Origin: Streptomyces flaveolus
GTDB lineage: Bacteria; Actinomycetota; Actinomycetes; Streptomycetales; Streptomycetaceae
DNA: 31,605 nt
Assembly (NCBI RefSeq): GCF_000716535.1
Contig: NZ_JNWV01000061.1
Span: 1 to 31,605 of the forward strand
Direction of reading: 5' to 3'
A program made the position numbers and the translations under genes. Under the pieces are notes generated by a model that saw only the letters and a program-made list of their open reading frames with translations, made no database searches and had not been told where the DNA came from. This document shows positions 1 to 7,800 of the stretch, piece after piece. Positions within the stretch are counted from its first letter, which is position 1; every line of letters starts with the position of its first letter.

Positions 1-104
1 CCGAGTGCGGCGAGTGCGCGCTGCGTCGCCGCCCACTGCCCGGAGCCGTGCCAGGCCCCGTGCACGAAGACGAAGACGGTGTCTGTGGAGGAGGAATCGG
101 TCAT
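1..104 (-). CDS. alpha/beta-hydrolase, N-terminal part only (runs off left edge)
   Basis: An ATG at 102-104 (minus strand) opens a frame that stays open to the window edge, 34 codons. It begins MTDSSSTDTVFVFVHGAWHG. The buried beta strand followed by HGAWHG is the oxyanion-hole region that starts many alpha/beta-fold hydrolases and esterases. It is transcribed divergently from the LysR gene at 197, the classic layout for a LysR target gene. Only the N-terminus is visible, so the substrate cannot be guessed. The fold assignment rests on this one motif plus context. Confidence 0.6.
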   Translation of the reverse strand, partial: MTDSSSTDTVFVFVHGAWHGSGQWAATQRALAAL

Positions 105-166
105 GGCTGCATTCCACGCGACCCGGCCCCGGTCATCCAGTGAAAGATCTGGCAAGCTGGTCGACG

Positions 167-181
167 ATACATGTGAGATAT
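167..181. promoter_or_regulatory. putative LysR-type operator (ATA-N9-TAT, T-N11-A)
   Basis: In the 92-bp gap between the divergent hydrolase and the LysR gene, bases 167-181 read ATACATGTGAGATAT. This is an interrupted dyad, ATA at 167-169 and TAT at 179-181, that satisfies the T-N11-A rule for LysR-family binding sites. Its position upstream of both starts fits autoregulation plus control of the hydrolase. Inferred from the pattern only. Confidence 0.4.
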
Positions 182-196
182 GACTGGGAGGCTGGC

Positions 197-1165
197 ATGG
201 AGGCGCGGCACCTGCGGTACGCGCTGGCCCTCGCCGAGCATGAACACTTCGGCCGGGCGGCCGGCGCGCTGGGTATCGCGCAGCCTCCGCTGTCCAAGCA
301 GATCGCCGACCTCGAACGGGAGGTGGGCGCCCGCTTGTTCGATCGGACCCGTCAGGGGGTGTTCCCGACGGCTGCGGGCGCGGCCTTCCTCTCCCGTGCA
401 CGCAGGGCGCTCGACGAGATCACGGCGGCCTCGGTCGACGCGGCCAGGGCAGCACGCGGCGAGACGGGCCGGCTGCGCCTGGGGTTCATCGCCTCGGCGC
501 TGCTCGCACCCCTGCCGGACGTCCTGGGCCGGTTCGGTCGTGAACGGCCCGAGGTACGGCTGGAACTGCACGAGATGGCCACCAACCGCAGCACGGCCGC
601 GCTCGTCGCCGGCGAACTGGACGTGGCGATCGGCCTCGGCCGGCCACGGGGCGTCGGAGCCGAGGAGTTGGTATCGGTCCCGATCGGACATGACCACCTG
701 GTCGCGGTCGTGAGCAGCACGCACCCGTACGCGGGTCAGCCTTCCGTGGATGTGGAGCAGCTGCGGCAACAGCCGCTGATCGTGGCACCGGGCGAGGACG
801 AGCCCGCCGTCGCCACCGGACTGAGGACCCTGCTGGGCAAGGACTCCCCGGCACTGTCCGGCGCGACCGTCGCGAGAGACATCCACACCATCATCGGCCT
901 CGCCGCCTGCGGGGTGGGCGTTGGCCTGGGACCCTCCCGCATGCTGACGGCCCCTCGACGAGGCACGTGGTTCAGCGAGGTGACCCCGCGCACACCTCTG
1001 CCCGATCTGGTCCTGTCCTTCCGTGCCCAGGACCGCTCCCCGGCACTGAACGCCTTCCTCGACATCATCCGCACCAACTGCCCCGGCGTCGGTGCCGCCC
1101 TCGACCACCGGCTCGGCCCACTCGGACCACAAGAAGAAGGCGACCGCGACTCGACTTCTACCTGA
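197..1165 (+). CDS. LysR-family transcriptional regulator
   Basis: A 322-residue protein of normal LTTR length. Residues 1-60 hold the winged HTH (MEARHLRYALALAEHEHFGR, then an A-x-x-L-x-I-A-Q-P-P-L-S-K-Q-I core and LFDR). The rest is a LysR substrate-binding domain. The ATG at 197 is chosen because GGGAGG lies six bases upstream and the HTH begins immediately. It presumably controls the divergent hydrolase at the left edge. The last dozen residues are acidic and polar with no conservation I recognise. Family assignment is secure; the effector is unknown. Confidence 0.92.
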   Translation: MEARHLRYALALAEHEHFGRAAGALGIAQPPLSKQIADLEREVGARLFDRTRQGVFPTAAGAAFLSRARRALDEITAASVDAARAARGETGRLRLGFIASALLAPLPDVLGRFGRERPEVRLELHEMATNRSTAALVAGELDVAIGLGRPRGVGAEELVSVPIGHDHLVAVVSSTHPYAGQPSVDVEQLRQQPLIVAPGEDEPAVATGLRTLLGKDSPALSGATVARDIHTIIGLAACGVGVGLGPSRMLTAPRRGTWFSEVTPRTPLPDLVLSFRAQDRSPALNAFLDIIRTNCPGVGAALDHRLGPLGPQEEGDRDSTST

Positions 1166-1650
1166 CTTCGCGTCGCCGACCGCGAGGGAGAAGATCCCCC
1201 TCCTGTCCTGCACCTAGTGTGGTGTGCCGCACGGTCGGCACGATCACCGCGATCGAGTCCGTCAACGCCAGCACCCGCTGCGCGATAGCACGCGCCGTGC
1301 CGCCTGGACCGGGGCATCGGAGACGGAAAAGACGCGCAGCTACGAGGGGTCGGTCGACGTGGCGCCTTGCTAACGGCGATGCAGGCACGAGGGCCCGGCC
1401 GGGGTCTCGGAGAAGGAGCCCATCCGCCCGTCCAGGTCTCGTGAGAAGCCAGTCACCAAGGTCGCCGGAGGGCTTTTCCTGCGGGCCGGAACGGGACGCG
1501 TCACCGCGTGCGTGCCCACAGTCTCCCAGCACCCCCGCGAAGCGGCCTCGCCCGGAAGGAAGGTCTTTCCAGCTACCCAGCAGGGATTAGAGCTGTTTCT
1601 GAACCTCGTTCTGACTGGTCACGTCATGGCTGGCGAGGTTCCTCACGAGG
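1166..1650. other. gene-free stretch, no recognisable content
   Basis: About 490 bases after the LysR stop. Open frames exist on both strands but their translations are Arg/Pro/Gly-rich shadows without recognisable domains, and none has a convincing ribosome-binding site. A short dyad, GAACCTCG at 1601-1608 and CGAGGTTC at 1634-1641, lies near the right end. I see no RNA gene or insertion-sequence ends. Confidence 0.5.
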
Positions 1651-1654
1651 GCTC

Positions 1655-1695
1655 GCCGTTCGCCGAACCGTCACGGTGACGGTTCGGCGAACGGC
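1655..1695. terminator. 41-bp near-perfect palindrome, probable bidirectional terminator
   Basis: Left arm GCCGTTCGCCGAACCGTCAC (1655-1674), a single central G (1675), and a right arm (1676-1695) that is its exact reverse complement. The 20-bp arms have no mismatch. In RNA a few central pairs would open to form a loop. There is no U-tract, as is common in Streptomyces. It lies between the LysR gene and the 3' remains of the minus-strand pseudogene, so it could terminate from both sides. Confidence 0.55.
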
Positions 1696-1699
1696 CGGG

Positions 1700-2470
1700 C
1701 GCCCATCCTACGGGGAACGTGCTGAGTTGCCCCGCTGCCGTTCCTCCTCCGCGATGCGATCGGTGAGTCAGCGCGGTCGACGTACGCGGCGACGGCATCG
1801 AGGACCAGCCGCTGAAACTCGGCTGGGTCCAGCGCTTATACCTCCCGCTGCACCGGGCGGGCACAGTCGAGCCCGTGCCGGTAGGCGAACGCTGGCCAGC
1901 GAGGATCACCGGCCTTGCCGACGGCCGCAGGCAGCCTGTACTCGCGGACCTGGTCATAGGTGAGCAGGACGCGCTCCACATGGGCCCAACAGTCGGTGCG
2001 AGCCACCCAGTCCCGTGCGATGTCGGCGCCCGAGGCGTCGAAGTCGCCGATGTACAGCAGCACGGCCGGGCGCGGGTCGCGGGCAGTTCGCTCGCGGACG
2101 ACCTGCACGTAGCTGTGGCTCCCGAACCTCCGGACGACGAGCACGGGAATGCCCGTGCCTTCCAGCCAGCCGGTCATCTGGGCCCGCAGGGTGTCCTTCT
2201 CGCAGGCCACGTACAGGGCGGTCGTGTGGCCGGCCGTCCGGTCCAGAGCAAACCAGTCGGGTACCTCCTGGAGGAACGCGGTGGCATCGGTCCAGGCCGG
2301 CGGGACGTGGACCTCTCGCAGCGGTCGATGAGGTCCGGGATCCGTTCTTCCCGGCGAGCCTGGCAAGCTGGGCGGACGACAGGGGCTCTGCGCCGGCTGG
2401 CCAATGCTGTCTGGGGCCGCACCGCATCGCGAACAACCGGTAATCCAACGCAGTCGCAGGGCCGCCGCCG
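1700..2470 (-). pseudogene. decayed gene with TOPRIM-like acidic motif
   Basis: The central frame carries a well-formed segment: REVHVPPAWTDATAFL, later ALYVACEKDTLRA, VLVVRRFGSHSYVQVVRERT and LLYIGDFDASG. GDFDASG resembles the acidic motif of TOPRIM folds, and I recall similar proteins of unknown function in Streptomyces. Both ends continue in other frames. Upstream, RREERIPDLIDRC (about 2335-2375) is in a second frame. Downstream, ALDPAEFQRLVLDAVAAYVD (about 1770-1830) follows an in-frame stop at 1836, and RIAEEERQRGN is in yet another frame. At least three frameshifts are therefore needed. The family assignment is tentative; the decay is clear. Confidence 0.55.
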
Positions 2471-2593
2471 CTAGCGCGGGGGCGGCTCCCTTCCGGCCCC
2501 GGTGTCCGGACGCAGACACCAGCCGCAAAGTAGGTCGCGGACAGCTGGGCGTGCCACTGTCCTGTGCACCGTCGTTGGTCTGATCGAGTGGTC

Positions 2594-2670
2594 GCGATCA
2601 AAGGGGGCGTGCGGCAAGAGTGGTCGCCAGAGGAGCTGTTGGCGAACTGGACGCTGGTAGACGGCGGCTG
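2594..2670 (+). pseudogene. short remnant resembling a Tn3-family transposase N-terminus
   Basis: The translation EWSPEELLANWTLVDGGWD (within about 2614-2670) matches my memory of the N-terminal DUF4158-like segment of some Tn3-family transposases, where a similar WTLV...W motif precedes a K-x-G-x-x-R-L-G-F block. Here homology stops right after GGWD and the expected block is absent. If correct, it is a small relic of a transposon. The evidence is short, so confidence is low. Confidence 0.28.
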
Positions 2671-2756
2671 GGACCCAGGCCCATTGCTGTTGGAGCTGGT
2701 CCACGGCCAAGCGCGCCGACCGCGGTGTCTCGAAGTCCAGACCGTCCCGACGGCGA

Positions 2757-2903
2757 GCTGAAGCTCCTCGTCCGGGACAACGTGTACCAGTTGCTCGAGC
2801 GGATGGAAGTTGATCCCAACGTTCGGCGACTTGTCTCAGCCCGCCCACACCTGTACTACCTGGAAGGACAGTTCCTCACGTACGTCGAGAAGGGGAGGTG
2901 GCC
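2757..2903 (+). pseudogene. unrecognised coding-like fragment ending inside the TetR 3' end
   Basis: One frame reads GELKLLVRDNVYQLLERMEV, then DPNVRRLVSARPHLYYLEGQ and FLTYVEKGRW, with amphipathic helices and balanced composition unlike the surrounding shadows. It has no start with a ribosome-binding site, follows the possible transposase relic in a different register, and loses coding character where it meets the 3' end of the opposite-strand TetR gene (2876). I do not recognise the family. It looks like the interior of a gene cut at both ends. Confidence 0.3.
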
Positions 2904-3463
2904 CCCCAGGCTGCCTCGACCATCCGGAAGATCTCGTCCACCGCGGCCTCCGGTTCGGCCGCTTCACGGGCCAGCGAATAGGCGTCGATCACGAACCTCG
3001 CGATCGCCCGGCTCGCCGTTGCGGTCCGTGAGAGTTGGGGATCGGCGGCGATTGCCGTTGCCAGCGTCTCCGCGAGGCGCAGCCTCATCGAGTCCTCGTA
3101 CTTCCGCAGGGCGGGTGATTCGTCGATCAGGCGCCAGACCGGGGCGGTGCTGTCCGCCGTGCAATGGCGCACCAAGGCCTGGATCTCGCGGCGCAGTGCG
3201 GGGATGAGCGGCTCGTGCGGTGCCCGGTCGGTGACCGCTTGCGTGAGGCGTTGCTCGAAGTCTTCGCCTTGCTCGAACACCAGGGCCTCTTTGGAGGCGA
3301 AGTGAGAGAAGAGCGTGGTGACGGCCACGTCGGCCTCAGCGGCCACTTCACGGATGCCCACCGCGTCGTACCCGCGTTCCAGGAAGAGCCGCAGGGCGGT
3401 GTCAGCAATCTTCTGGCGGGTCGCGGCCTTCTTACGCTCACGGCGCCCGGTCGGCACGGTCAT
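2876..3463 (-). CDS. TetR/AcrR-family transcriptional repressor
   Basis: A 195-residue protein with a complete TetR HTH at residues 10-60 (TRQKIADTALRLFLERGYDA, then VGIREVAAEADVAVTTLFSHF). The C-terminal half is the usual helical ligand-binding domain. The start lies 69 bp from the divergent oxidoreductase at 3533, with an 11-bp palindrome between them, so it most likely represses both genes in response to a small, probably quinone-like or electrophilic ligand (inference from the neighbour). The last residues overlap the coding-like fragment on the other strand, suggesting rearrangement just beyond its 3' end. Confidence 0.92.
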   Translation of the reverse strand: MTVPTGRRERKKAATRQKIADTALRLFLERGYDAVGIREVAAEADVAVTTLFSHFASKEALVFEQGEDFEQRLTQAVTDRAPHEPLIPALRREIQALVRHCTADSTAPVWRLIDESPALRKYEDSMRLRLAETLATAIAADPQLSRTATASRAIARFVIDAYSLAREAAEPEAAVDEIFRMVEAAWGATSPSRRT

Positions 3464-3506
3464 GCACCAACGCTATCAAGTGCGAAACTGAAGCAGATCC
3501 AAAAAG

Positions 3507-3517
3507 CTAACCGTTAG
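3507..3517. promoter_or_regulatory. putative TetR operator CTAACCGTTAG
   Basis: An 11-bp palindrome with 5-bp arms around a single C, midway in the 69-bp divergent region between the TetR gene and the oxidoreductase. The CTAAC/GTTAG architecture resembles operators of TetR repressors that control adjacent oxidoreductases. It would overlap promoter elements for the rightward gene, whose ATG is only 15 bp away. Confidence 0.5.
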
Positions 3518-3532
3518 TGCTATGGTTCCCGC

Positions 3533-4426
3533 ATGAAGAAGGTGAGCTTCGCCGAGTTCGGCGGCCCGGACGTTCTGCACCTCATAGACGCCGAGGAGCC
3601 CCACGCGGGCCCCGGCCAGATACGTATCGCCGTGCGGGCGGCGGGCGTGAACCCCGTCGACTGGAGGGTCCGTGAAGGTCAGGTCCTGGGGGCCCATCCG
3701 ATCGAGTTGCCCTCCGGAGTCGGGCTGGACGCCTCCGGGGTGGTGGACGAGGTCGGCGAGGGCGTCGAAGGAGTCGAGGCCGGCGACCGCGTGTTCGGCG
3801 AAGGTTCGAGCACGTATGCCGAGTTCGCCGTGCTGTCGGCCTGGGCCCGTATGCCCGAGGGGCTGACGTTCGAAGAGGCGGCCGGGTACCCCTCCGTGGT
3901 GGAGACCGCGCTGCGCATCGTCCGCGAGGTCGGTGTGCAGCCTGGACAGACACTGCTGGTCAGCGGTGCGTCCGGGGGAGTCGGATCGGCGGTGCTGCAG
4001 ATCGCCCGTGACCGCGGGATCACGGTGATCGGCACCGCCGGGGCCGCGAACCAGGACTATCTACGGAGCCTGGGTGCCCTCGCCACGACGTACGGCGAGG
4101 GCTGGGTCGAGCGGGTGCGGCAGCTCGGCCAGGTCGACGCGGCCCTCGATCTGGCCGGTTCGGGCGTGATCCGCGAGCTCGTCGAGCTGACCGGGGACCC
4201 GCAGCGGGTGATCTCCATCGCCGATCTCGATGCGCCTCGGCTCGGTGTCCGGTTCTCCGGGGTGGCCGGGAGCGTGCCGGATGCGCTTGCCGAGGCCGTC
4301 GGCCTCATCTCGCGGGGAAAGCTCCACATCCCGGTCGAGAGGTCGTACACGCTCGCCGAGGCCGCGGCCGCGCACATCGACAGCCAGGCCGGTCACACAC
4401 GCGGGCGCCGGGTCTTGGTCGTCTGA
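3533..4426 (+). CDS. zinc-independent NAD(P)H:quinone oxidoreductase (MDR superfamily)
   Basis: A 297-residue medium-chain dehydrogenase/reductase. It has a GroES-like N-terminal domain (AGVNPVDWRVREG at about 38-50) and a Rossmann NADPH site, SGASGGVG at 144-151. The zinc-ligand cysteines of alcohol dehydrogenases are absent, which puts it with quinone oxidoreductase/zeta-crystallin-like enzymes that reduce quinones or enones in the cytoplasm. The ATG at 3533 has only a weak ribosome-binding site, so the transcript may be nearly leaderless. It is divergent from, and probably repressed by, the TetR protein at 2876-3463. Confidence 0.9.
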   Translation: MKKVSFAEFGGPDVLHLIDAEEPHAGPGQIRIAVRAAGVNPVDWRVREGQVLGAHPIELPSGVGLDASGVVDEVGEGVEGVEAGDRVFGEGSSTYAEFAVLSAWARMPEGLTFEEAAGYPSVVETALRIVREVGVQPGQTLLVSGASGGVGSAVLQIARDRGITVIGTAGAANQDYLRSLGALATTYGEGWVERVRQLGQVDAALDLAGSGVIRELVELTGDPQRVISIADLDAPRLGVRFSGVAGSVPDALAEAVGLISRGKLHIPVERSYTLAEAAAAHIDSQAGHTRGRRVLVV

Positions 4427-4588
4427 GCCGGTTCCTGCGCAGTTGCACGGCCCAGCAAGCTGCATTCCTTGGCGGTGGCGAGCGACGGTGGTGAGCACGC
4501 TTCCCGTCTCCGACTCCGCCAGCCCCGTTTGCCGCAGCCCGGCTACTTGCGCCGATACCTGCGCACCGACCGTCGCGCCGATACCTAG

Positions 4589-4804
4589 GTGCCGGCCTTC
4601 GAGCGGGACTGGGCCAAGGCTCTGGAGGACTCCCGCCACACCTACAGCCTCACGCCCCTGCACGAGGCCTTGCACGCCTGGCATCTGCGTATCGCCGCGG
4701 CCCCAGCCGTCGACGCCTACACGGACTCTGGACGAGATGAGACTGGCTTCCTCGTATCGCCACCGTACGCGCGGCGCGGGGTGTTGGGGACGGACATGTG
4801 GTGA
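4589..4804 (+). pseudogene. small fragment, DUF6247-like C-terminal piece
   Basis: Open frame from a GTG at 4589, directly after an in-frame TAG (4586-4588). It reads VPAFERDWAKALEDSRHTYS, then LTPLHEALHAWHLRIAAAPA. This resembles the small actinobacterial family I know as DUF6247, often beside toxin-like genes, where FER-W-ALE-SR...L-P...W is a recurring pattern. The part before the stop carries no start, and the end is unlike the family. A 12-bp direct repeat GCGCCGATACCT (4549-4560 and 4575-4586) abuts its 5' end. I regard it as a remnant; the family name is uncertain. Confidence 0.33.
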
Positions 4805-4825
4805 TCCCTCCCCTGGTGGCGGGTG

Positions 4826-4960
4826 TCAGCCGACGCCGCAGCCGAAGACGTCGTCGGTATAGTCATCGACAATCTCGCGCAGGCGTTGGGCGATCTCGTC
4901 GGCAGCCTCGGAGCACAGACCGACACCGACGACCTGGCCCAGAAATGGGCCATCGTTCAT
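4826..4960 (-). CDS. small unknown ORF (44 aa)
   Basis: ATG at 4958-4960 with GAGG about nine bases upstream. It begins MNDGPFLGQVVGVG, continues CSEAADEIAQRLREIVDDYT and ends DDVFGCGVG. Composition is acidic with a plausible amphipathic helix and actinobacterial codon use. It may be a small gene or the C-terminus of a lost larger one. Its start codon shares bases with the ATG of the opposite-strand lectin remnant (CATG at 4958-4961), so at most one of the two is likely translated. Confidence 0.3.
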   Translation of the reverse strand: MNDGPFLGQVVGVGLCSEAADEIAQRLREIVDDYTDDVFGCGVG

Positions 4961-5316
4961 GCTGCGCAACCTCAACAGCGACATGTGCATCACCGCCCTG
5001 AACAACAGCGCCACCGGCATCGTCCAGCGTCCCTGCGACCCCCCGCTGGGACGAACAGGTCTGGACGATGATCGACAGCAGCAAGACCAATCGGTGGCAG
5101 CTGCAGAACCAGGCGCTCAGTCAGTGCCTGAACCCCGCCTCCACCGGCGCCAACGCCAACGCACGGGTCATCGCCTGCAGCGCCACCAACGACTGGAACA
5201 CCCACTCCTTCGACGTCCGCCGACCACCCCGCGCCACCGCACGCCCCCACAATCCGGGCCCCCAGGCGGGGCCCGCTCCAGCACTGGAAGGGACCGCCCT
5301 GGGCATGCGCCGATAG
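4959..5316 (+). pseudogene. ricin-type beta-trefoil lectin remnant, frameshifted
   Basis: Frame 1 gives LRNLNSDMCITALNNSATGI followed by VQRPCD. After the C6 run near 5038-5043 the reading continues one base off as PRWDEQVWTMIDSSKTNRWQ, then LQNQALSQCLNPASTGANAN and ARVIACSATNDWNTHSF. The N-S-x-x-C and x-C-L...G..C...W spacing is that of ricin B-type repeats, normally found on secreted actinobacterial hydrolases or as small secreted lectins. No signal peptide is visible upstream. The single-base slip at a C-homopolymer may be a real mutation or a sequencing error. Confidence 0.42.
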
Positions 5317-5328
5317 AACACCCCGCAG

Positions 5329-5373
5329 CAGCGGGAGGCCGGTCACCACCTGGTGGTGACCGGCCTCCCGCTG
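5329..5373. terminator. 45-bp near-perfect palindrome, probable terminator
   Basis: A 22-bp left arm (5329-5350, beginning CAGCGGGAGGCC) and its exact reverse complement (5352-5373) flank a single T at 5351. It begins 12 bp after the stop of the lectin remnant (5316), the expected place for that gene's terminator. No U-tract follows. It has the same single-base-centre architecture as the palindrome at 1655-1695 but an unrelated sequence. Confidence 0.6.
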
Positions 5374-5595
5374 GTGCGGCCCGAAGACCCACGTGCCGGC
5401 ATCTGGGCCCTGACCGTCCGACAGGAGACCCACCCCGACGAATTCGACCTCACCGGCGAACTGCTCGGCTGGCTGGCCACGAAAGCGGCCGACCGGCACC
5501 ACGCCCCCGATGGCACGGTCCGCCTGGGCTGGACGAGGTTCTGTGAAGCGGACGATTTCGAGCCCTTGGGGGTCCGGGACGGCGAGGTCGTGTGA
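5374..5595 (+). pseudogene. unrecognised C-terminal fragment
   Basis: A coding-like frame follows the palindrome and reads VRPEDPRAGIWALTVRQE, THPDEFDLTGELLGWLATKA and TVRLGWTRFCEADDFEPLGV to a TGA at 5593. Composition and codon use look genuine. Upstream, the frame runs through the palindrome to a TAG at 5314 without a credible start, so this is probably the 3' end of a truncated gene. I do not recognise the family. Confidence 0.3.
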
Positions 5596-5730
5596 CCCTG
5601 ACGTTCTCGTCTCAGCCGCGGAGCAGGGAGGCCGACCGAGGCCGCCCAGTTCGGTCCGCGCCGGTTGAACGCATTCCGTGAAACGCCAACTCCTCTTATT
5701 GTGCGTTGACTTGGGGCGGACGGGGGGAGG

Positions 5731-5850
5731 GTGATGAGCAGGGAGCTGCCACTCGGGCTGGTCGTGGTGATCGCCTTGCTCGGCTGGGCGATCTACGCAC
5801 TGTTCGTGTTCGGTCGGGTTGGTGGCACGGGGGCTCCTTTACCACCGTCG
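5731..5850 (+). pseudogene. N-terminal stub of a small membrane protein
   Basis: GTG-ATG at 5731-5736 behind GGGGGGAGG opens MSRELPLGLVVVIALLGWAI followed by YALFVFGRVGG. This is one clear hydrophobic helix with its N-terminus out, as in small actinobacterial membrane proteins. After about residue 35 the frame turns into an Arg-rich out-of-frame reading of the adjoining NUDIX remnant, so the original protein is cut. Function unknown. Confidence 0.3.
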
Positions 5851-5906
5851 GGGTCGGGGTCGAAGCCAGTGCTGGTGCGGGGGTCGATGCGCCGAGGCGG
5901 ACGTAG

Positions 5907-6278
5907 GGCCTGCGCCACCCCGACTCGGGTTTCGCGGGCAACACGTGGCACTACCTGGCCGGCAAGTGCGAACAGGAGTCGGCGGTTGCGTGCCTTGTGC
6001 GGGAGGCGTGGGAGGAAGCTGGGCTGGTCATCGACCCCGCGGGCGTGGATCTCGCGCACGTCGTGCACGTCGTCGACGCCCCGGGCGGGCCGCCGTTGAT
6101 GCAGCTCGTGTTCCGGGCCCGCCGCTGGAATGGAGAGCCGAAGGTCCTGGAGACCGACAAGTACCTGGCCTGGAAGTGGTGGCCGCCCCACGAGCTCCCG
6201 GACCGGCTCGTCTCCTACACCCGGACGGCCCTGGCTGGCATCGCCGAAGGCCGCGTCTACTCCCAGTTGGGATGGTGA
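5907..6278 (+). pseudogene. NUDIX hydrolase, N-terminus missing
   Basis: The frame begins GLRHPDSGFAGNTWHYLAGK directly after an in-frame TAG (5904-5906). It continues through a Nudix-box region, ESAVACLVREAWEEAGLVID, carrying the REx2EExG core, to LVFRARRW and KYLAWKWWPPHELPD, ending QLGW at the stop. NUDIX enzymes hydrolyse nucleoside diphosphates linked to another moiety. The first beta strands are absent. A GTG at 5997 could start a shorter protein, but it would lack half the Nudix box. The catalytic Glu region survives, yet the protein is almost certainly inactive. Confidence 0.7.
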
Positions 6279-6327
6279 CCGGCGTGCGCACGCCTATCGG
6301 GAGCGGGCGGCGAGCCCGGTCCGTCCG

Positions 6328-6357
6328 CACCCCGGCAACGTCGGGGGTGCCGGGGTG
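6328..6357. terminator. hairpin after the NUDIX remnant
   Basis: A 10-bp stem, CACCCCGGCA (6328-6337) and TGCCGGGGTG (6348-6357), around a 10-base loop, 50 bp after the NUDIX stop codon. Probably the original terminator of that gene. Confidence 0.45.
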
Positions 6358-6727
6358 AGCGCCGAGTCCGACGTCATGGTCGTGGCCGGAGGCCGGGATG
6401 CAGGCGCGGATGCAGGCCGTGAGCACGTGGCTGACTGCCGGCGCCCGCCCCGCGGCCGCGCTGCTCGCCGGCCGACCTGGGCACCTGAATCGGAGTACGG
6501 CCCACCCTGACCGCTGAGACCTTCCTGCTGCTCCTCCCCTTCGTGGTCCTCGCCCGCTCCCCGCTGCGCGCGCTGCGGCACATGCCGGACCAGCCGCCCG
6601 CCGCGCCCGGGACAGGCGGCGAACCCGTACCGCCACCGCCCCCACTACAGGCAGCCCCTGCGGCCGTGCGGCCGCCCGTACGTACGGAAGACGCCCGTCA
6701 CGACCGCTCGTCCGAAGGAGACGCCGC
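6358..6727 (+). other. gene-poor stretch with a possible coding tail
   Basis: No complete gene. One frame between about 6507 and 6731 reads LTAETFLLLLPFVVLARSPL and then becomes a Pro/Ala-rich tail ending at a TGA that overlaps a GTG at 6728 (GTGA), with GAAGGAG seven bases before that GTG. This looks like the C-terminal end of a gene once coupled to the methyltransferase that follows. I cannot assign it. The GTG frame itself gives only Pro/Ala-rich sequence and ends at 6976. Confidence 0.3.
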
Positions 6728-6891
6728 GTGAACACGGTGCCGAACACGGCGGCGGTGCCGTCCGCCGTGCCCGCCCCATCCGAGCCCCTCAGGCACACCG
6801 GGCGCAGCGAACCCGCCCAGTCCGCCGCGCCGTTCCTGCCGCCGCAACCCGCGTCGGCGATACCTCCGGAGCCGCGGCTGCCCGGGCGGCG

Positions 6892-7743
6892 ATGGTCGCC
6901 CGGCTCGAGGAGAGCGGAGAGCTGCGCCCCGGACCGGTGCGCGAGGCCCTGCTCGCGCTGCCGCGCCAGGTCCTGATGCCCCAAGCGTACGTGCGGCGCA
7001 GCACCCCGAAGGAGACCCCGCCACGCTGGGATCTGCTGGACTGGAGCCGCCCGGCCGACCGGGACGAGTTGCTGGAGCGGCTGCACAGCGGGGACAGCGT
7101 CGCGATCCAGCACGACGGGGAGCCGATCCTCGGCCGTACTACCGGGCCGCGCCACGGGGGCGTGATGTCGGCGATGTCGAGCACGATGGGCATGACCGCG
7201 GACCTGCTCCAGCTCCTGAACAGCGGCGACATCGCCGAGGACCTGGCCGGCGTCACCCTCCTCGACCCGTCCGACGCCGGTGCCGTGCCGGACGTGGCCG
7301 TCGTCGGCGGCGCAGGTCCGGAGTTCGGCTACGCCGCGCTGAACCGGGCCTTCGGGCACCTCCAGCGGGGCGCCCGGCTGGTCGCCATGCACCGGAACCT
7401 GTACTGGCGGACCGACCACGGGCTCCAGCTCGACTCCGGCGCCTTCCTGACGGGACTGGAGGCGGCCGCCCGTACCGAGGCGGAGGTCACCGGCAAGCCC
7501 TCGCGGGCGTTCTTCGAGGCGGCGCTCGCGCACCTGGGCGTCCGGGCCGAGGAGGCGCTGCTGGTCGGCGACGACATCGAGTCCGACGTCCTGGCGGCGC
7601 AGCGGGCCGGCCTGACCGGGGTCCTCGTCAGGACCGGCAAGTACCTGCCGGAGACGGAACGGCAGGCGAGCGGGCGGCCGGACCGGGTGGTCGGCTCCTT
7701 CGCCGATGTGCCCGCGCTGCTCGCGCGGCCCGGGCCCGCCTGA
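6892..7743 (+). pseudogene. in-frame chimera: PCMT-like methyltransferase N-part fused to HAD hydrolase C-part
   Basis: Residues 1-107 match the leader region of protein-L-isoaspartate O-methyltransferase-like proteins found in actinobacterial RiPP-type loci (EALLALPRQVLMPQAYVRRS, then the substrate-loop region MSSTMGMTADLLQ), but the SAM-binding domain is missing. From about residue 108 the protein is the C-terminal two thirds of a HAD-superfamily phosphatase of the HDHD2 type: LLNSGDIAEDLAG, VVGGAGPEFGYAALNRAF, the motif III region GKPSRAFF and motif IV LLVGDDIESDVLAAQRAG. The HAD nucleophile motif DxDGT is also gone. The junction is near 7204-7221. An upstream GTG at 6728 with a good ribosome-binding site is in another frame. 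Neither activity should remain. Confidence 0.72.
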
Positions 7744-7800
7744 CCCGCGGCTCGCACGGGTCCGCCGCGCCAGGGCCTGGTTCTCCCGGATCTTTCGTTC

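Noticed and set aside
4549..4586. 12-bp direct repeat as a transposon target-site duplication
   Set aside because: The copies are only 14 bases apart with nothing inserted between them; a chance or slippage duplication is more likely.
6028..7533. A 501-codon open frame on the minus strand
   Set aside because: Its composition is Arg/Gly/Ala-rich, it is antisense to NUDIX and methyltransferase/HAD sequence with clear homology, and it has no domain or ribosome-binding site.
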